DNA from: Nothopassalora personata
Taxonomy: Eukaryota; Ascomycota; Dothideomycetes; Mycosphaerellales; Mycosphaerellaceae
Assembly: GCA_033816765.1 (NCBI GenBank)
Contig: CM066287.1
Location: forward strand, 4,402,001-4,466,000
Direction of reading: 5' to 3'
Length of the DNA stretch: 64,000 bases
Part shown: positions 33,370 through 47,001 of the stretch, piece after piece
Numbering within the stretch: the first letter of the stretch is position 1
Layout: every line of letters begins with the position of its first letter
Position numbers and translations under genes: made by a program
The notes under the pieces: generated by a model
Told to the model about the DNA's origin: nothing
Database searches by the model: none
The model's input: the letters and a program-made list of their open reading frames with translations, nothing else

Positions 33370-34817
33370 TATTTAAGAGCGTAGGAGAAGCCGAATATTA
33401 CACAAATAGCTAGGTCCTTTAGGGTTAAGCGTACTAAACTTAGTAAGCTCTAGAACAACAAGCAAGGAACGAAGTAGCAGTAATATAAAGAACAGCGATT
33501 ATTAAGCTATGCATAAGAGGAGGAGCTATATAGATACATTAACACCCTTATAGAGCTAGCTCTACTACCTACGCTAATAATAACACGTAACTTCGTACGC
33601 GAGCTCTACGGTACTAAGCCTAGTAAGAACTAGGTTACTAGGTTTAGAAACAGGTAGTCTTATACCTTAGATGCAGCCTATCTTAGAGCATTAGATAAGG
33701 CCCGGAAAAAGGCTAATAGGTACGTCTCCTACGCCTAGTACTATTTACTACTTAAAGGGATAGTAAGGAAGTATAATATCTAGCCTAAGAACATTACTAA
33801 TATAGATAAGAAGGGCTTTATAATTAGGGTGTTGTCTAAGGCTAAGAGGATATTTACTAAGAACGTAGCTAAGTAAGGTAAGCTAATAGGACACCTTTAA
33901 GACGGCAATAGAGAGTAGGTTACTTATATAGTAGCCATATTAGCTAATAAGACAAGCCTACTACCTTACCTTATCTATAAGGCTACATCTAGCAATCTAT
34001 AAGACACCTAGGTTAATAATGTAGATCCTAAGTAACATATAGCCTTCTTTACGAGCTTACCTTCTAGCTAGACTAATAACGAGCTAGGTTATTAGTAGCT
34101 TATAAAGGTGTATAATAGATATACTAAAAAGAAGGCTCGCAATAGCCGTGACTAGAGGCTCCTAATAGTTAATAGCTATAGCTTACACCTTACTATAAAG
34201 TTTATCAATTAGGCTCTAAAGCATAAGATAATAGTAGGTATGTATCTACCTTATTCGACATATAGGCTATAGCTACTAGATATAAGCGTATTCGCTACCC
34301 TTACGTCTTAATATTCGATAGCCTTAAATAACTAGCTACACCGCTCTAGCGCTATCTAAGGTATTACGAAGAGGGCGTTCTTTATTATCTTCTAGTAAGC
34401 CTAGTAACTAGTAGTAACTAATCGAAACATTAAGTTAGCCTTTAAAAAGACAGGTATTTATCTATTCGATCTATAGATAGTGTTAGCTAAGCTCCTACCT
34501 CCGAAGAAGTTAGGCTCTATAACATTAGGCTCTCGGCCTACTTCTAAGTCTTCTACTAATAGTAGCATAACCGCACCTAAATAGAGAAAGATAGGGAGGC
34601 TAATTAAAGACGCTATCGATAAGAAGGACTACTCTAGAGTCCTATACTTACGGAATAAGGTCGACACCCTAAAGTTATAAAACACCCTCCTTATAACGTA
34701 AGTAAATAGCCTTCGATAGGCCCTATTCGACGAGTAGAAGCGCCGTAAGCGTAGTAAGAAGCTATTCGAAGATCTACGAGCTAAAGACGGCTCTACTACT
34801 ATTAAGGGATGTCGTAA
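33370..34817 (+). pseudogene. RIP-destroyed pogo/Fot1-like transposase (DDE_1)
   Basis: The plus strand conserves the outline of a pogo-family transposase in one frame, broken by many TAG/TAA codons at positions that would be Gln or Trp. In order: a helix-turn-helix-like N-terminus, NIDKKGFIIR (counterpart of the NxDExGF motif), LLIVNSYSLHLT (counterpart of LLIVDGHxSH), YLPYSTYRLQ-like and DISVFATL (counterpart of LPSHxxHLLQPLDVGVF). CpA/TpG are almost absent throughout, the classic RIP outcome. Its terminal repeats are not recognisable; the right end is cut by or abuts the LTR at 34,818. Confidence 0.7.
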
Positions 34818-34995
34818 TGTATAGCACGCCCACGACCTACTAGTCGTAGATGAACTAATTCTTACCTTTTATTTAAGACGCATTACGCGTCGTAAGGTGT
34901 ACGTATACGTGTTACGTGCGGCTTAGTAGCCGGTCGCGACTATATGTTACATATAAGGCTACATGTAAGGGTTAGCTACTAGGCTGCCCCTTACA
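34818..34995 (-). repeat. 3' LTR of the old gypsy element C
   Basis: On the minus strand it begins TGTAAGGGGCAGCC and ends near TATACA (TG...CA), and is preceded by a purine tract (GGGAGGGGAGGC, plus coordinates about 34,997-35,015) in the position of a polypurine tract. The start resembles that of B1's LTR (both contain GGGCAGCC). The length of about 178 bp fits. The partner LTR is off the window. Confidence 0.55.
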
Positions 34996-35282
34996 ATTGC
35001 CTCCCCTCCCGTGCGAGCTATCCTTAGCTCGCTAGTTACTACGTAGAGGCTCCTACGTACTTCTAGAACTATAGTTACTATGCGGCCTATATACGGATTA
35101 CGTATGTATCGTTATGTAGGTATAGGTAAGTAAGGCTTAGTTACTATGCCGACGTAGCTAATTAGGGGCATAAAACTCTAGCCTAACCTAGTTCTATTTC
35201 GTAGCACGTTCCCTAGCGTACTACCTCCGTCGTACTACTACTACGTACCCGCACCGCACCCGTACCGTAAGCGCCTCGCTAG

Positions 35283-35743
<461 letters not shown>

Positions 35744-35753
35744 AGATACAGCT

Positions 35754-37421
35754 ATGCAACCACCATTACAGCGTGTATTGTCTTCAAACGAGGCCAAACT
35801 GACCTTAGCTGTCCAGGCCACGAAACGCGACGCGACAATCACGAATCGACTTGCTGCAAAGGTATACGACGCGTCTCGAACCACACTAGGGTATCGATTG
35901 AATGGACGACCTCCTCGGGGTGACTGCGAGCCCAATTCGAAGAAGCTTACAGAGCTAGAAGAGAGGGTGATACTTGAGTACATACTCGAGCTGGATCTTA
36001 GAGGTTTCCCGCCATCAAAGGCTAGCGTACGAGCAATGGCCGATTCATTGCTACAAGAGAAGGGCCTCAAGCCCGCTGGTCTCAATTGGACAGACAGGTT
36101 CATTGGGCGGCATCGTGAGCTAAAGGTTCGCATGACACGTGGATACGATCGTCAGCGAGCCCTAATGGAAGATCCAGACGTTATCGAGAAGTGGTTCTTG
36201 CTTGTGCGTAATATGAAGGAGAAGTATGGCATCCTCGACCAGGACACCTACAACTTTGACGAGACAGGGTTTATGATGGGTGTTATTACGTCGCAGAGCG
36301 TCGTTACGGGTTCAGAAAGGCGTGGTGGAAAGAGGAAGGTCGTCCAACAGGGCAACAGAGAATGGGCAACAGTGATTGAGACCATCTGTGCAGACGGAAC
36401 AGCGCTCCCACCCTACGTCATCCTTGCAGGCAAACAGCACATCAGTACCTGGTACCAAGACGGCAACTTGGGTCCAGACTGGACAATCGGGCTAACAGAG
36501 AACGGCTGGACCAACAATGAGTTCGGTATACGGTGGCTGGAGCATTTCCAGAAGCATACTGTAGCTCGTACGACTGGGGCATGGAGACTGCTCATTATCG
36601 ATGGCCACGAGAGCCACAACTCGAAGGCATTCCAGAATCTGTGCAAGGAATACAAGATCTTGGCCCTATGTATGCCATCGCACGCCTCGCACTTACTCCA
36701 GCCATTGGATGTGGGTTGCTATTCGCCTTTGAAGAAGGCATACGGTGCTCAGCTCTCGGGCTTGGCACGCCAGCGCATCACTCATGTCGACAAAGTAGAG
36801 TTCCTACGCGCCTTCCGGGCTGCCCATGACGCTGTATTTAGACAGGAGAACATCCTATCGAGCTTCAGAGGCGCTGGTTTGGTTCCATTCAATCCACAGG
36901 CAGTGATAGACAAGCTTGATGTTAAGCTACGTACGCCAACGCCTCCAGCTCCGGACTCTACCCCTTGGGAGTCGAAGACACCACGAACTGCAAAAGAATT
37001 CGACTCTCAATCGACACTAGTAACGAACAAAATGCGTGCCCGGGCAGGTTCATCGCCAAACTCGTTACAGGAAGGGGTGCATCAGCTTGTGAAAGGGAGT
37101 AGAGAGATAGCGCATCAGATGGCTCTTATGCGAAGCGAGATCAGTGAGCTACGCAAGTCTAACGAGGCCCTTACACAGCGGAAAGCACGAAAGCGCAAGT
37201 ATATTCAGTCTAGAGGGTCTCTAACCTTCGATGAGGCGTCGCAATTGATACCTCCAGAGGATACTAGGAGGCAGGAAGTAAGTAGAGAGTCGCTAGATGG
37301 TGTTCGGCCAGCACCAAGGCTACGACGCTGCAAGCGATGTGGCGAGTCGGGGCATAACGTACGCACCTGTCAAGTAGACTTGCTAGATAGCGAAGAATCT
37401 GAAGAGGAATTGTCCTCCTAG
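35754..37421 (+). CDS. Pogo-type DDE transposase with C-terminal CCHC zinc knuckle, 555 aa
   Basis: The frame is open from the TIR, but the first ATG is at 35754 (MQPPLQRVLSSNEAK). Domains in order: an N-terminal helix-turn-helix (residues about 10-60), a CENPB-type DNA-binding region (RVILEYILELDLRGFPPSKA ... NWTDRFIGRH), and a DDE_1 catalytic core with acidic residues in YNFDETGFMMG and LLIIDGHESHNS, and LPSHxSHLLQPLDVG-like CMPSHASHLLQPLDVGCYSP. A coiled-coil-prone segment (SREIAHQMALMRSEISELRK) and a CX2CX4HX4C zinc knuckle (CKRCGESGHNVRTC) follow near the end. It would cut and paste its own element. No disabling mutation seen. Confidence 0.93.
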   Translation: MQPPLQRVLSSNEAKLTLAVQATKRDATITNRLAAKVYDASRTTLGYRLNGRPPRGDCEPNSKKLTELEERVILEYILELDLRGFPPSKASVRAMADSLLQEKGLKPAGLNWTDRFIGRHRELKVRMTRGYDRQRALMEDPDVIEKWFLLVRNMKEKYGILDQDTYNFDETGFMMGVITSQSVVTGSERRGGKRKVVQQGNREWATVIETICADGTALPPYVILAGKQHISTWYQDGNLGPDWTIGLTENGWTNNEFGIRWLEHFQKHTVARTTGAWRLLIIDGHESHNSKAFQNLCKEYKILALCMPSHASHLLQPLDVGCYSPLKKAYGAQLSGLARQRITHVDKVEFLRAFRAAHDAVFRQENILSSFRGAGLVPFNPQAVIDKLDVKLRTPTPPAPDSTPWESKTPRTAKEFDSQSTLVTNKMRARAGSSPNSLQEGVHQLVKGSREIAHQMALMRSEISELRKSNEALTQRKARKRKYIQSRGSLTFDEASQLIPPEDTRRQEVSRESLDGVRPAPRLRRCKRCGESGHNVRTCQVDLLDSEESEEELSS

Positions 37422-37469
37422 TAACGATTCTGTAGGATGTCGTCGTGTTAAGATACCGTCGCAATCAAA

Positions 37470-38145
<676 letters not shown>

Positions 38146-39367
38146 GTCGGACGGGCCCTCCTCGCCGCTATTCTCTAGCCGCTCCGCCTCCTCTAGTAGT
38201 ACTAGTAGCGATAGCACTACTAGCCCCTTAGAAGATAAGCGCCGCTAGGCGGCTCTAGTACGTAACGCACCTAGAACGCCTAGTAGTCATAAGCGACTAG
38301 CATTACCCTCGTAGCTACTAACGCCCTCGCCCGCTACTAAGCTCTCGTAGCAGATTAATATGTATATACGGTGCCTCCTATACTTCGTTAGGGGTAAGTC
38401 TCTACGCGCGCCGCCTACGATTCGTATACTAACCACTTACTAGACGAAGCCGATAACTGTAATAGTATTACTACCGGCGAGCTCCTAAGGAAGTGTAGCC
38501 GCTATAGGCGTAATAGACATAGCTACGTACCTAATACTAGCTACGCCATCGCCTCGCTAGTAAGTCGCCTACGCGCCGCGCGCTCCTAGCGCGACTTCCT
38601 TACGGCTATAATAGGCTAGGCGCCTATAGACCTCTAGTAGTAGGAGCTAGTAGAGTAGATCCGCCTATGTACCTAGCTAGGTAACGACATTACGGAGGTA
38701 AGTCGCTACTTCGCTCCTACGAGTCGACTACTACTCGCGTGCGGGGGCTCTAGTACGTCTCCTATGCTTCGGCTAACCCTTTCTATAGGCTATTAGGCAA
38801 TTCAATGCCTATAAGTATAAGCGTGCCGGGGAAACCCGTATACGTACTTCTACCGCCGCTACTACTACCGCCGCCCCCGCCGCCGAAGCCCTCGCGCTCT
38901 AGTAGGAGTAGAACCGCGCCCTTAATAGGCTGTTCGAACTCGGCCGCGCCGTAAGTCGTATGTTCCTTGCATACGTGTACCCTACTAACCGTAGTCCTAG
39001 TTCCTATAGGCGTAGAACATTAATACTACCGCCGCCGACTAGGCGTTCCTACCTAAGTTACTACGTAATAATAACTAAGGCGCTCGCCTTACACGCTACT
39101 CGCGGGCTCCTCGCCTACTTCTACTCTACGTAGCCCCTAGTAGGCGCGCTACTCTTTAGCTTTTATTTTATTTATAGTTAAGAAAAGTTTTGTTTATGCT
39201 CTAGTACTCCTATACTAGTCTTATTTACTTCTCCTTAACGCCTTATAGTCGGCTACTATACGATCCGTATTCGCGAGGCCCTCCGCCGGTTCCTAGCTAT
39301 TATACTCCTCTAGCTAGTCCTTCTACTAGACTAGATACTACAGCTTACCCTTACGCTTACGCCTATT

Positions 39368-39759
39368 AATATCTACTAACTACCCTATGTAGGCCTGTCT
39401 AAGTTGTAGTAGTGTAGAGCGGCGCTTATGTAAGTAGAGGTATTTACCGGTCCCGGGACCGTGAAATTAGGTCACGTGACAAGTAGCGCAGTAGCCGGAT
39501 AAAATAAGAGGATTGGCGGACCTAAACCCCTATGCCCTCTACTTAAGAGGTATGAATCGAATTGTTACCTTAATGCTACGCTTACAATGCTTAACTGCGT
39601 AGTATATATCTTAATAGCTATACCAGTCCCGCTAGCTTACCTAAATGTCTAATTAAACCTAAATAAAATAAGGGCAAGTTGGACCTAAGGAACCCTCCCT
39701 CTAAACCTAAGGTTAACATAACTAAACCTAAGGTTAACATAACCAATTAGTCGTTAATA
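39368..39759 (-). repeat. 3' LTR of gypsy element A, 392 bp
   Basis: Close copy of 62,366-62,757, differing mainly at C/T and G/A sites. On the minus strand it is preceded by GGGGGAGGATA, a fitting polypurine tract. It contains a variant of the TTTACCGGTCCC palindrome. Confidence 0.8.
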
Positions 39760-40245
39760 TATCCTCCCCCATTACGAACCTGTTCTTAGGTTCTAAAGTA
39801 GTAAGCCCGGGCATTATAGGTAGCTTAATTAGTCGCTATAAGCTAAGGTAGTCTTATAGTAGTATAGTAGCTCACCCTACTATTTAGCTTAACATATAAG
39901 ATGTTAGGCAGTCCTAGGGCCTACTAGCGACAGTTTATAAAGATCGAAAGGATCCTTCTAACAGAGACCGTAATAATAACGTTAATAACCGCGACTCGTA
40001 TCCGTCGTACTATACTAACGTATACTACGAAACTAGCGAGGGAATGGACAGCTATGTTAGCACTAATCGAGCGGGCTAGATGGTCGAATAACGTAAACGC
40101 CACTTATAAGACAAGTGAGCGTTAGTACTAGTAACCTAATAAATCTAAGGACGAATCTACCGCGTAGCTAGAAGGTAAGTTAAGGGAAGATAAGTAACTA
40201 TAAGAAACAAGTAAGGTCTAAGGACTAGAAGCACCTGTGCCCGAA

Positions 40246-40310
40246 GCATTAGAACTAGAATTAGAACTAGAATTAGAACTAGAATTAGAACTAGAATTAG
40301 AACTAGAATC
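40246..40310. repeat. 12-bp tandem repeat
   Basis: About five copies of TTAGAACTAGAA in tandem inside element A, possibly a relic of a repetitive coding or UTR segment. Confidence 0.85.
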
Positions 40311-40628
40311 CTATAGGCTATAGCTGTAGCCGGAAATCAACTAGAAACTAGGAGCCTATAGACCTACACTAACCACTTAGTTCTACTTAGTTTTACACAA
40401 CTCCTTTATCTAGACCCACTCGTTGTCGTAGCTAACACTAGTCTTACTAGACGCGTCCCTATAACCGTTATAAGGCAGTAGCGCCGAGACCGGTCTTATA
40501 AGTAGTAAGAGCAGTGCTATTAAGGTTACACTAAAGGTCCGATAACCCTACATGTAACCGAAAACCAGTGCTAGTAACCACCTAGGTAAGCATTCGGCAG
40601 GGGCATACTACGCTGTCACGTGATCCGA

Positions 40629-40652
40629 TTTACCGGTCCCGGGACCGGTAAA
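40629..40652. repeat. Perfect 24-bp palindrome
   Basis: The half-site TTTACCGGTCCC is followed directly by its reverse complement. The same palindrome recurs at 44,459-44,482, and an imperfect form in both LTRs of element A. GC-rich inside TA-rich RIP DNA. Confidence 0.9.
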
Positions 40653-43600
40653 TGTGACTCTACTAACTGAGGTCTAACTAAGATAAGAACACCCTATAAA
40701 GTAAAGTCTAGATAACCGAATCGGCTTAATAAACTAAAGGGCATATGCAACACATGCCTAAGGAAAGTGAACTCTATACGCTATTGCTAACTAATTAGTT
40801 CTTAGCCTCGATCCTACTAAACTGTGAAATTTCGGCTGTAGAAAGGTTATAAGGCCTAACCCATAGCTTCTTAGATTCCGGTTTAGGATACGATCCCTTT
40901 TTATTAACTCCTACAGGTAGTATGCCTTTGTCGGCGATAGGCTCGATCTCGTTCGAATCACTACTATCTTCGCTATTAGCGACGCTATTAGCGACTTCTC
41001 CCTCCCCTATTACGAGATCGATCCTATTATCTAGACCTAGTACTCCTATGTTATCCGGGCGAAGCTCTAGAACTAGCTTAAGGTTTTCTCGTGCCTAAAC
41101 ACCCTTTATTAGCGTGCTATTAAGTTCCTTAAGAATATAGGTACTAAACTCCCTAGACACACTAGACACCCGATATAGACCTTACTATCGGTAACCGATC
41201 TTACGTGAGAAGTCATCCTTATATAGCTTATCGAATCTTATGATAAGGTCGCCCTTCTAGAAACTAATAGAGTTAACATTCCGGTAAGAATTAAAGTAGT
41301 CCTTACTAAGTTCTCTTAGTCGCTTTCTTCGAGTATATAGCTCTTCTAAACTAAGGTCTCGAGCCTAGAGTTAACGCGCACGTATAGTAAGCAGGTCCTT
41401 AGTCGTTCTTACCGATCCCTATTAGTAATTCGCCTACGTCGGGTACTTAACCTCAATTGGTAGAATCGTGCGATAGCTATATAGGACCTAAGCTAGCGTC
41501 ATTCTAGTAGTACGACAGGTCGTGGTCCTATTAGCCTATAACATAGCGGGTACCTATTGCTCCTATCCGCGGTATGTGTTCCTTATAAGCTTTACTAACG
41601 CTATAAGAATCGGACGGTATCTAGTCTCGACCGGAGCATTAGACTACGGATAGTACGGCGATATCCAAATCCTTCGAACACTAAGCCCTACGAGCAACCG
41701 CTTAACCTTAGCCGTATGAACCGTAGCGTTATCGAGCACAATTTTAGTATAGTAGCCGTGCCTATAGAAGACATCTTCGTATAGAAACTTAGTAACCGTC
41801 TTAGAGCTAGGAGGTGCCCTTATTACTCTAGCCTCGATCTAGTTGCTAAGTGCTTCGCGCGTAACTAGGAGGTATCTATTTTTATGTACCTAGACGGGGT
41901 CCGAGTACCACTTTTCACTAATAACCTAAGGGCTCGATAAGTGAAGCTTACTAGCGCGCTAGTTACCTTCGCGAAACCTATAAGGAGTATAACTTCGAAC
42001 CTACGTGGAGACATCGGCGAAGCACCCGTCCCAGTAATACCGATCGGAAATAAGGTTATATACGACCTTAGTACTGCGATAACCGTGTCTTTTATAGCAT
42101 TCTATAACGATCTCCTTCTAAGCCTCGTTATCGTTAATTATAAGTTACAACGGTGCTCCTCGGCACTTCTAGAAGAATAGTAATTAGTCTCGGATAAAGA
42201 AATTGACGCTCTTCTTTACTAGTCGCCGGTACTTAGTACGGGTAACACTATCGGGCCGGGTCCTAGTTTCTATAACCTAAGCAAGTTACTAAGAGCTTTT
42301 AGAATATTAGTCCCCGAGATGTCGTGTTTTCTAGATTTCAACTAGATAGGTGTCGACCGGCTCCGGGTACCCGAATAGCTTATTATTAATTATCTAGTCG
42401 ACTTCGTCTTCGTTAGCTTCCCTAGGTTCCTAAGGTGTAGAGGGCCTACGAGATAGGGTATCTAGGCTAGTATACCTAGCTCCCGTAACGTGCTTTACTT
42501 CGAATGTAAATAGCCTAATCTATACGACCTACCGGGCTATTACCGAGTTAGGCAGGTCCGAAGCCGGCCGGTTAAGTTGCTATATAAGTGTCTTAGTATT
42601 AACCTTAAGGATAAAATTAACGCTAGTGATATATCTTTAGATCTTCTTAAGCCCCTTAAGGACCCTAAGGCATTCCCGCTTACTAGTATTATATCTAGAT
42701 TCTAACGCGTTCTAGATTCTACTCTTATACCGCACCGGGTAACGCCGTCGAGTGCTATCTATTAATTCTTAAGAAACGATACATCCCTATCTAGTACCGC
42801 TAGCATTAACTAAGATAAAGATGGACCTAGCACTAGGTAAGTAGTAGAGGGTAACTAAGGCTAGAGCCTATATAAGGTATCTAGTAACCTCTTCTTTTAA
42901 GAACTGCTCATTTTCTATCTAGGTGAACTCGGCGTCCTTCTTTTGTAGCTTATACATTAGTCGAGCGATAATAACGAACTAGGGGATCTATATCCGGAAG
43001 TACACACACAGCCCCATATAGGTGCGGACCTCCTTAATATAGGTAGGCGTAGGCTAGTCTAGGATCTTAGCTATAACCTTTAGGTTAGGATAGCGACTAT
43101 CCGGGCTAGTAACGTACCTAACAATCTTAAGCTTTTTATATAACCATTGGGATTTGCCTCTAGCAACTACCGCACTAGCTCTCTCTAGATTAGTAAGAAC
43201 TAGATCTAGGGAGACGATATGCTTAACGACCTATCTCCTTAGCCTAGGCTCTACTTCGGCATTCCTATAGTCCTTAGTTAGTCCCTTAATACCGATGTTA
43301 TCGAGAAACGGCTTTACTCGATACGAGATATAATTAAGTAGAATCTTTATTACCGCACGTACGAACTGAGTAACCGAATTAGTAGCCCCTTAAGGTAGAG
43401 TCGTGTTACGTACTAGGCTAAGAGGGGTTATAAAGGCTATTAAGTCCCGGTAGGACTTATCTAAAGTGATCTAATCATAACCTAAAAACAGGTCTATAAG
43501 TAAAGCGACTCGGTAACCGGCAAAATCCTCTAAGAAGCTATCCGTGTCCGGTAGAATGTTAGCATCGCGTATAGTAACCTTATTTAGGAGCATAGCTAAG

Positions 43601-44458
43601 TTAATTAACCGATATAGCACATCGCTTCTAGAGGTATTAACCTTCTTTACGACTAGGAACTAGCTATTAGAATATGCCCCTTATAAGTATTCTAGGATGT
43701 TGTTCTTAATCCGGGCTCTAATTATACGCTTAACAATTGCCCTAAGACTTAGGTGCAGCCGGATAGGGCGTGCCTACCATAGCCTATAAGGGACCGTGTT
43801 AATCTTCTAAGGTAGCATAACGTCGTGCCTAATTTGCCTTATGTAACTAAAATCCTAAGTAAGGACTGCCTCCCGGTTGTAGAGCATCTTATCAAATAAG
43901 GCCCTTTCTATTAGTAATAGCTTAATGCTAACCTTAATTAAGGTAAGTCGTTCTAGCGTGATCCGGCTACCTCGCTTAATACTTGAGAATTTCTTAGTTA
44001 AGTACTTCCTATCGAACGGTCCTTGTCCTTTAGGCATCTTAGATTCTAGGTACAGCGCCCTACGCTTCTATTCTATATCTCCCTTGACTCGTGATTCTAG
44101 GCGTTCGTAAACGCTCGCGTCTACTAGCTTCTTCTTATCCGCCTTACGCTTATATATCGTAAAGATCTGCGGCATCCTAATGTTAGCTATATGTTAGCCT
44201 ACTTGTTACTTTCGTACCTAAGCATTCAATGTAGATTACCTTAGGATCTCGGAAGGCTAATCCCCTTAAACTAAATAAACGTTAGTAATAGAATCTCCCT
44301 TAAACGCGCCTGTTCCAATTTCTGCAACTCGTTCCTTTACTCTAGTAGTCCTAAGCAATTCTAATAAATGAGCTGAATGGTTACTAGGCGTTAGAGCCTT
44401 ACCGGGTTCCTATAGATGCGTCGTGTCGTAGTAGTATCCGTTTTCCTTACTATAGCTA

Positions 44459-44482
44459 TTTACCGGTCCCGGGACCGGTAAA
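44459..44482. repeat. Perfect 24-bp palindrome, second internal copy
   Basis: Identical to 40,629-40,652, with unrelated flanks. Confidence 0.9.
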
Positions 44483-46817
44483 TTAAAGTCCGAGGTTTTT
44501 CCGAGATAGTACGAGAACCTCACTAATTTTATTAAATCCGGCTTTAGTAAGTCGGTGGGTTGAGCGCCGTAACTTAACCTACCCTTATATTTCCCGACGC
44601 TTTTAACAGTTCTTAAAGGGTCTTGCACCTATCCGAGCTAACTAGGGTAGTAAACATAACACTTTTACCTTTACGGCTAGTAATAGTCCCCTCCTATAAA
44701 CCATTATCGCAGTTACGGGTAGTAAGTCGCACCTTATAGGCCTACGGACGTCCTAGGATTGTTAGTAAGTTTAGATCCGAGGAGATAAATATATCTATTT
44801 AGTAGTAAACCCTAAATACCTAAACATTCAAATTGCCTATAACACCTTTAAACTAGGCCCGCCCTCTAGCACCTCGAAAGGTAAGCTAAGTACTCGACAT
44901 TACCGGTAACCTAAATCTATAAGCGTTCCTCTAGCCGATAATATTCACCTCGGAACCCTCGTCAATTAGGCACCTAATCTAGTTCTTATTCATCCCGAAC
45001 TCCGCTACTACCTAAGGACTAGGGACTATAGTAAAGTTGTTAAGGACACTAGAGAGCCCGATTTTCTTAACGTCCTTATAGAGCTTAGTAGTAGGGACCG
45101 CTCCTTTAGAGTAAAGTATAGTTAAATACACTCCGACATACTAGGCCTAACTATCTTCGCGGAAGACCTCCTTATTATACTTAGGTTCATCTTCACAGGT
45201 GACCACTTATCTAGTACGAACCTTAGGGTCCTTTCCTATAAGGCGTCGCACTATAGCGAGCTTCTCCTAAAGAGCGGGGGTGTTAGTAACGCGACCGAAG
45301 AGGGCAGCCTCGAACTAGCGACTATATCGAAACTAATCTTAGGCGTTCACATTAGGAAACGTTATCTAGAGGATCTAATCAATCTAGTAGATAATACCCT
45401 CTTCCTTTACAACCGGGCTATTACTAGCTAAACTATATTATCGGACGTAGTTGTTAATCCTTATAGTCTTAGCATTCTATATGCGCTTCCTTTATGCGAA
45501 GGGGGCGTTTACGGGACTAATAGGTATATCCTTAGGCAGTCCTTTATTAGTATCGTTCCCTAATCTATTTACTTAGGCATCATTTCCCCTTCCTAGGGTT
45601 ACCCCGGATTTAGCTAATGATTAAGTTTCGCTCATTTAACTACTAACTTTATCAATCATTTCAACCTCCTACTAGTTAATCTTACTAAGCTTACCGGATC
45701 TCCTGTTCTAATTGTAGGCGAACTTTCTTAGTAGCCTTAGCTCGGGCTCGTAGATCCTAGGCTAAGGACCGGGTCCTCGGGTACGGATTCTTTAGAATGC
45801 CTACGGGTACCTTCCCTTTCACTTTATTAGACTATATAGGATAGGCAGATACCTCGTTAAGCTCGCCTAAGTTAACCGCCTACTCTACTTCACTTTCTCC
45901 GAATAAGACCTAATATATACTAGTAGCCTTCTCTATTTAGCTAGACCGTGCGTCCTAAGGGCTATACTCTATTAAATGCCTAAAGTTAGGAGGGGGCTTA
46001 GAATGATTAGGAGGCGTAACCTTTGTTACCCTAGTATAGTCCCTACCCATCTATTACTTACGTAGTGTAGAAATCTTATACTAGTTATTAAACTCGATCG
46101 GCCTATAATGTTCTTCGAGTAGAGGGAGCATATAGAGCAGTTTCGGTTTACTATAGTCCCTCCGAAAGTTGAACTTAGTAGGACGCGGATCGCCTTCCTT
46201 CCCTAGATACTACTAGTTGTTCGGGGCGAGGTGTACGTAGCCCCGAGATATTAAGGACCTTATCGCCCTATAGTTACTAGCCTAGTACTTCGAACTGCTA
46301 CAGTTGTAGTAATAACCATCTATCGCTTTAGACTATTCGCGATTCTACGATAGGGGACGCTACATTACGTAAACCTACAGTTTAGTATCTAGGTCGTGCC
46401 TCTCCGGTTACATAGAGCGTTAATTCTCGCTCGGGTAGAAGGCACCCGCGTCCGCGACGCGACCGCGCTAGTATGCACGTATACTCATTTTAGCTACCTT
46501 CTAGATGAGGTCATTATTAATAACAGTCCTAGAAGTGGCCTTCTTAAGCGTGTTAATCTTAGGCTTAAGGCGCGGCATTTGCTTTACGACTAAGCGGTAT
46601 AGCTAAGGTAAAGTAAGAGGGAAATCTATATACATAGCTTTCTATCCATCCTTACTATCTACGATGCTAGCAGCTTTATCGAGGATCCTCTAAAAGTCCC
46701 TAAACTTCTTAGGTTACTTTAGGTAAAGCCCGTAAGCCTTATAGACCGCTTTTGCGACTCCCTCTAGTAATCCCTAAAGGAGGAGGCGACTCCGGGAGCT
46801 ATTATCTAAATCCTTAG

Positions 46818-47001
46818 TGTAAGGGCGCGCGTACCATAGGGTCCGAATGAGATAGTTGGTGTTCTACGAAGCTACGAAAGAGGAGCGCGAGGCGCGGCGG
46901 ATAGATAAAGCATCGCCAAGCCGCGCTAACCCGATGCGGAAGGTCCGAGGTTCCGCCGGGACGACGCATCGTCAGTGAAGGGTCGCGGGCTGCCCGTGAC
47001 A
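46818..47001 (-). repeat. 3' LTR of B1, 184 bp
   Basis: TG...CA ends, same sequence as 53,934-54,117. The pol frame continues into it. Confidence 0.95.

Noticed and set aside
39443..40652. A 1.2-kb DNA transposon bounded by the TTTACCGGTCCC repeats
   Set aside because: The left arm lies inside the 392-bp LTR of element A, which also occurs at 62,366-62,757, and no target duplication is visible; kept only as a palindrome observation.
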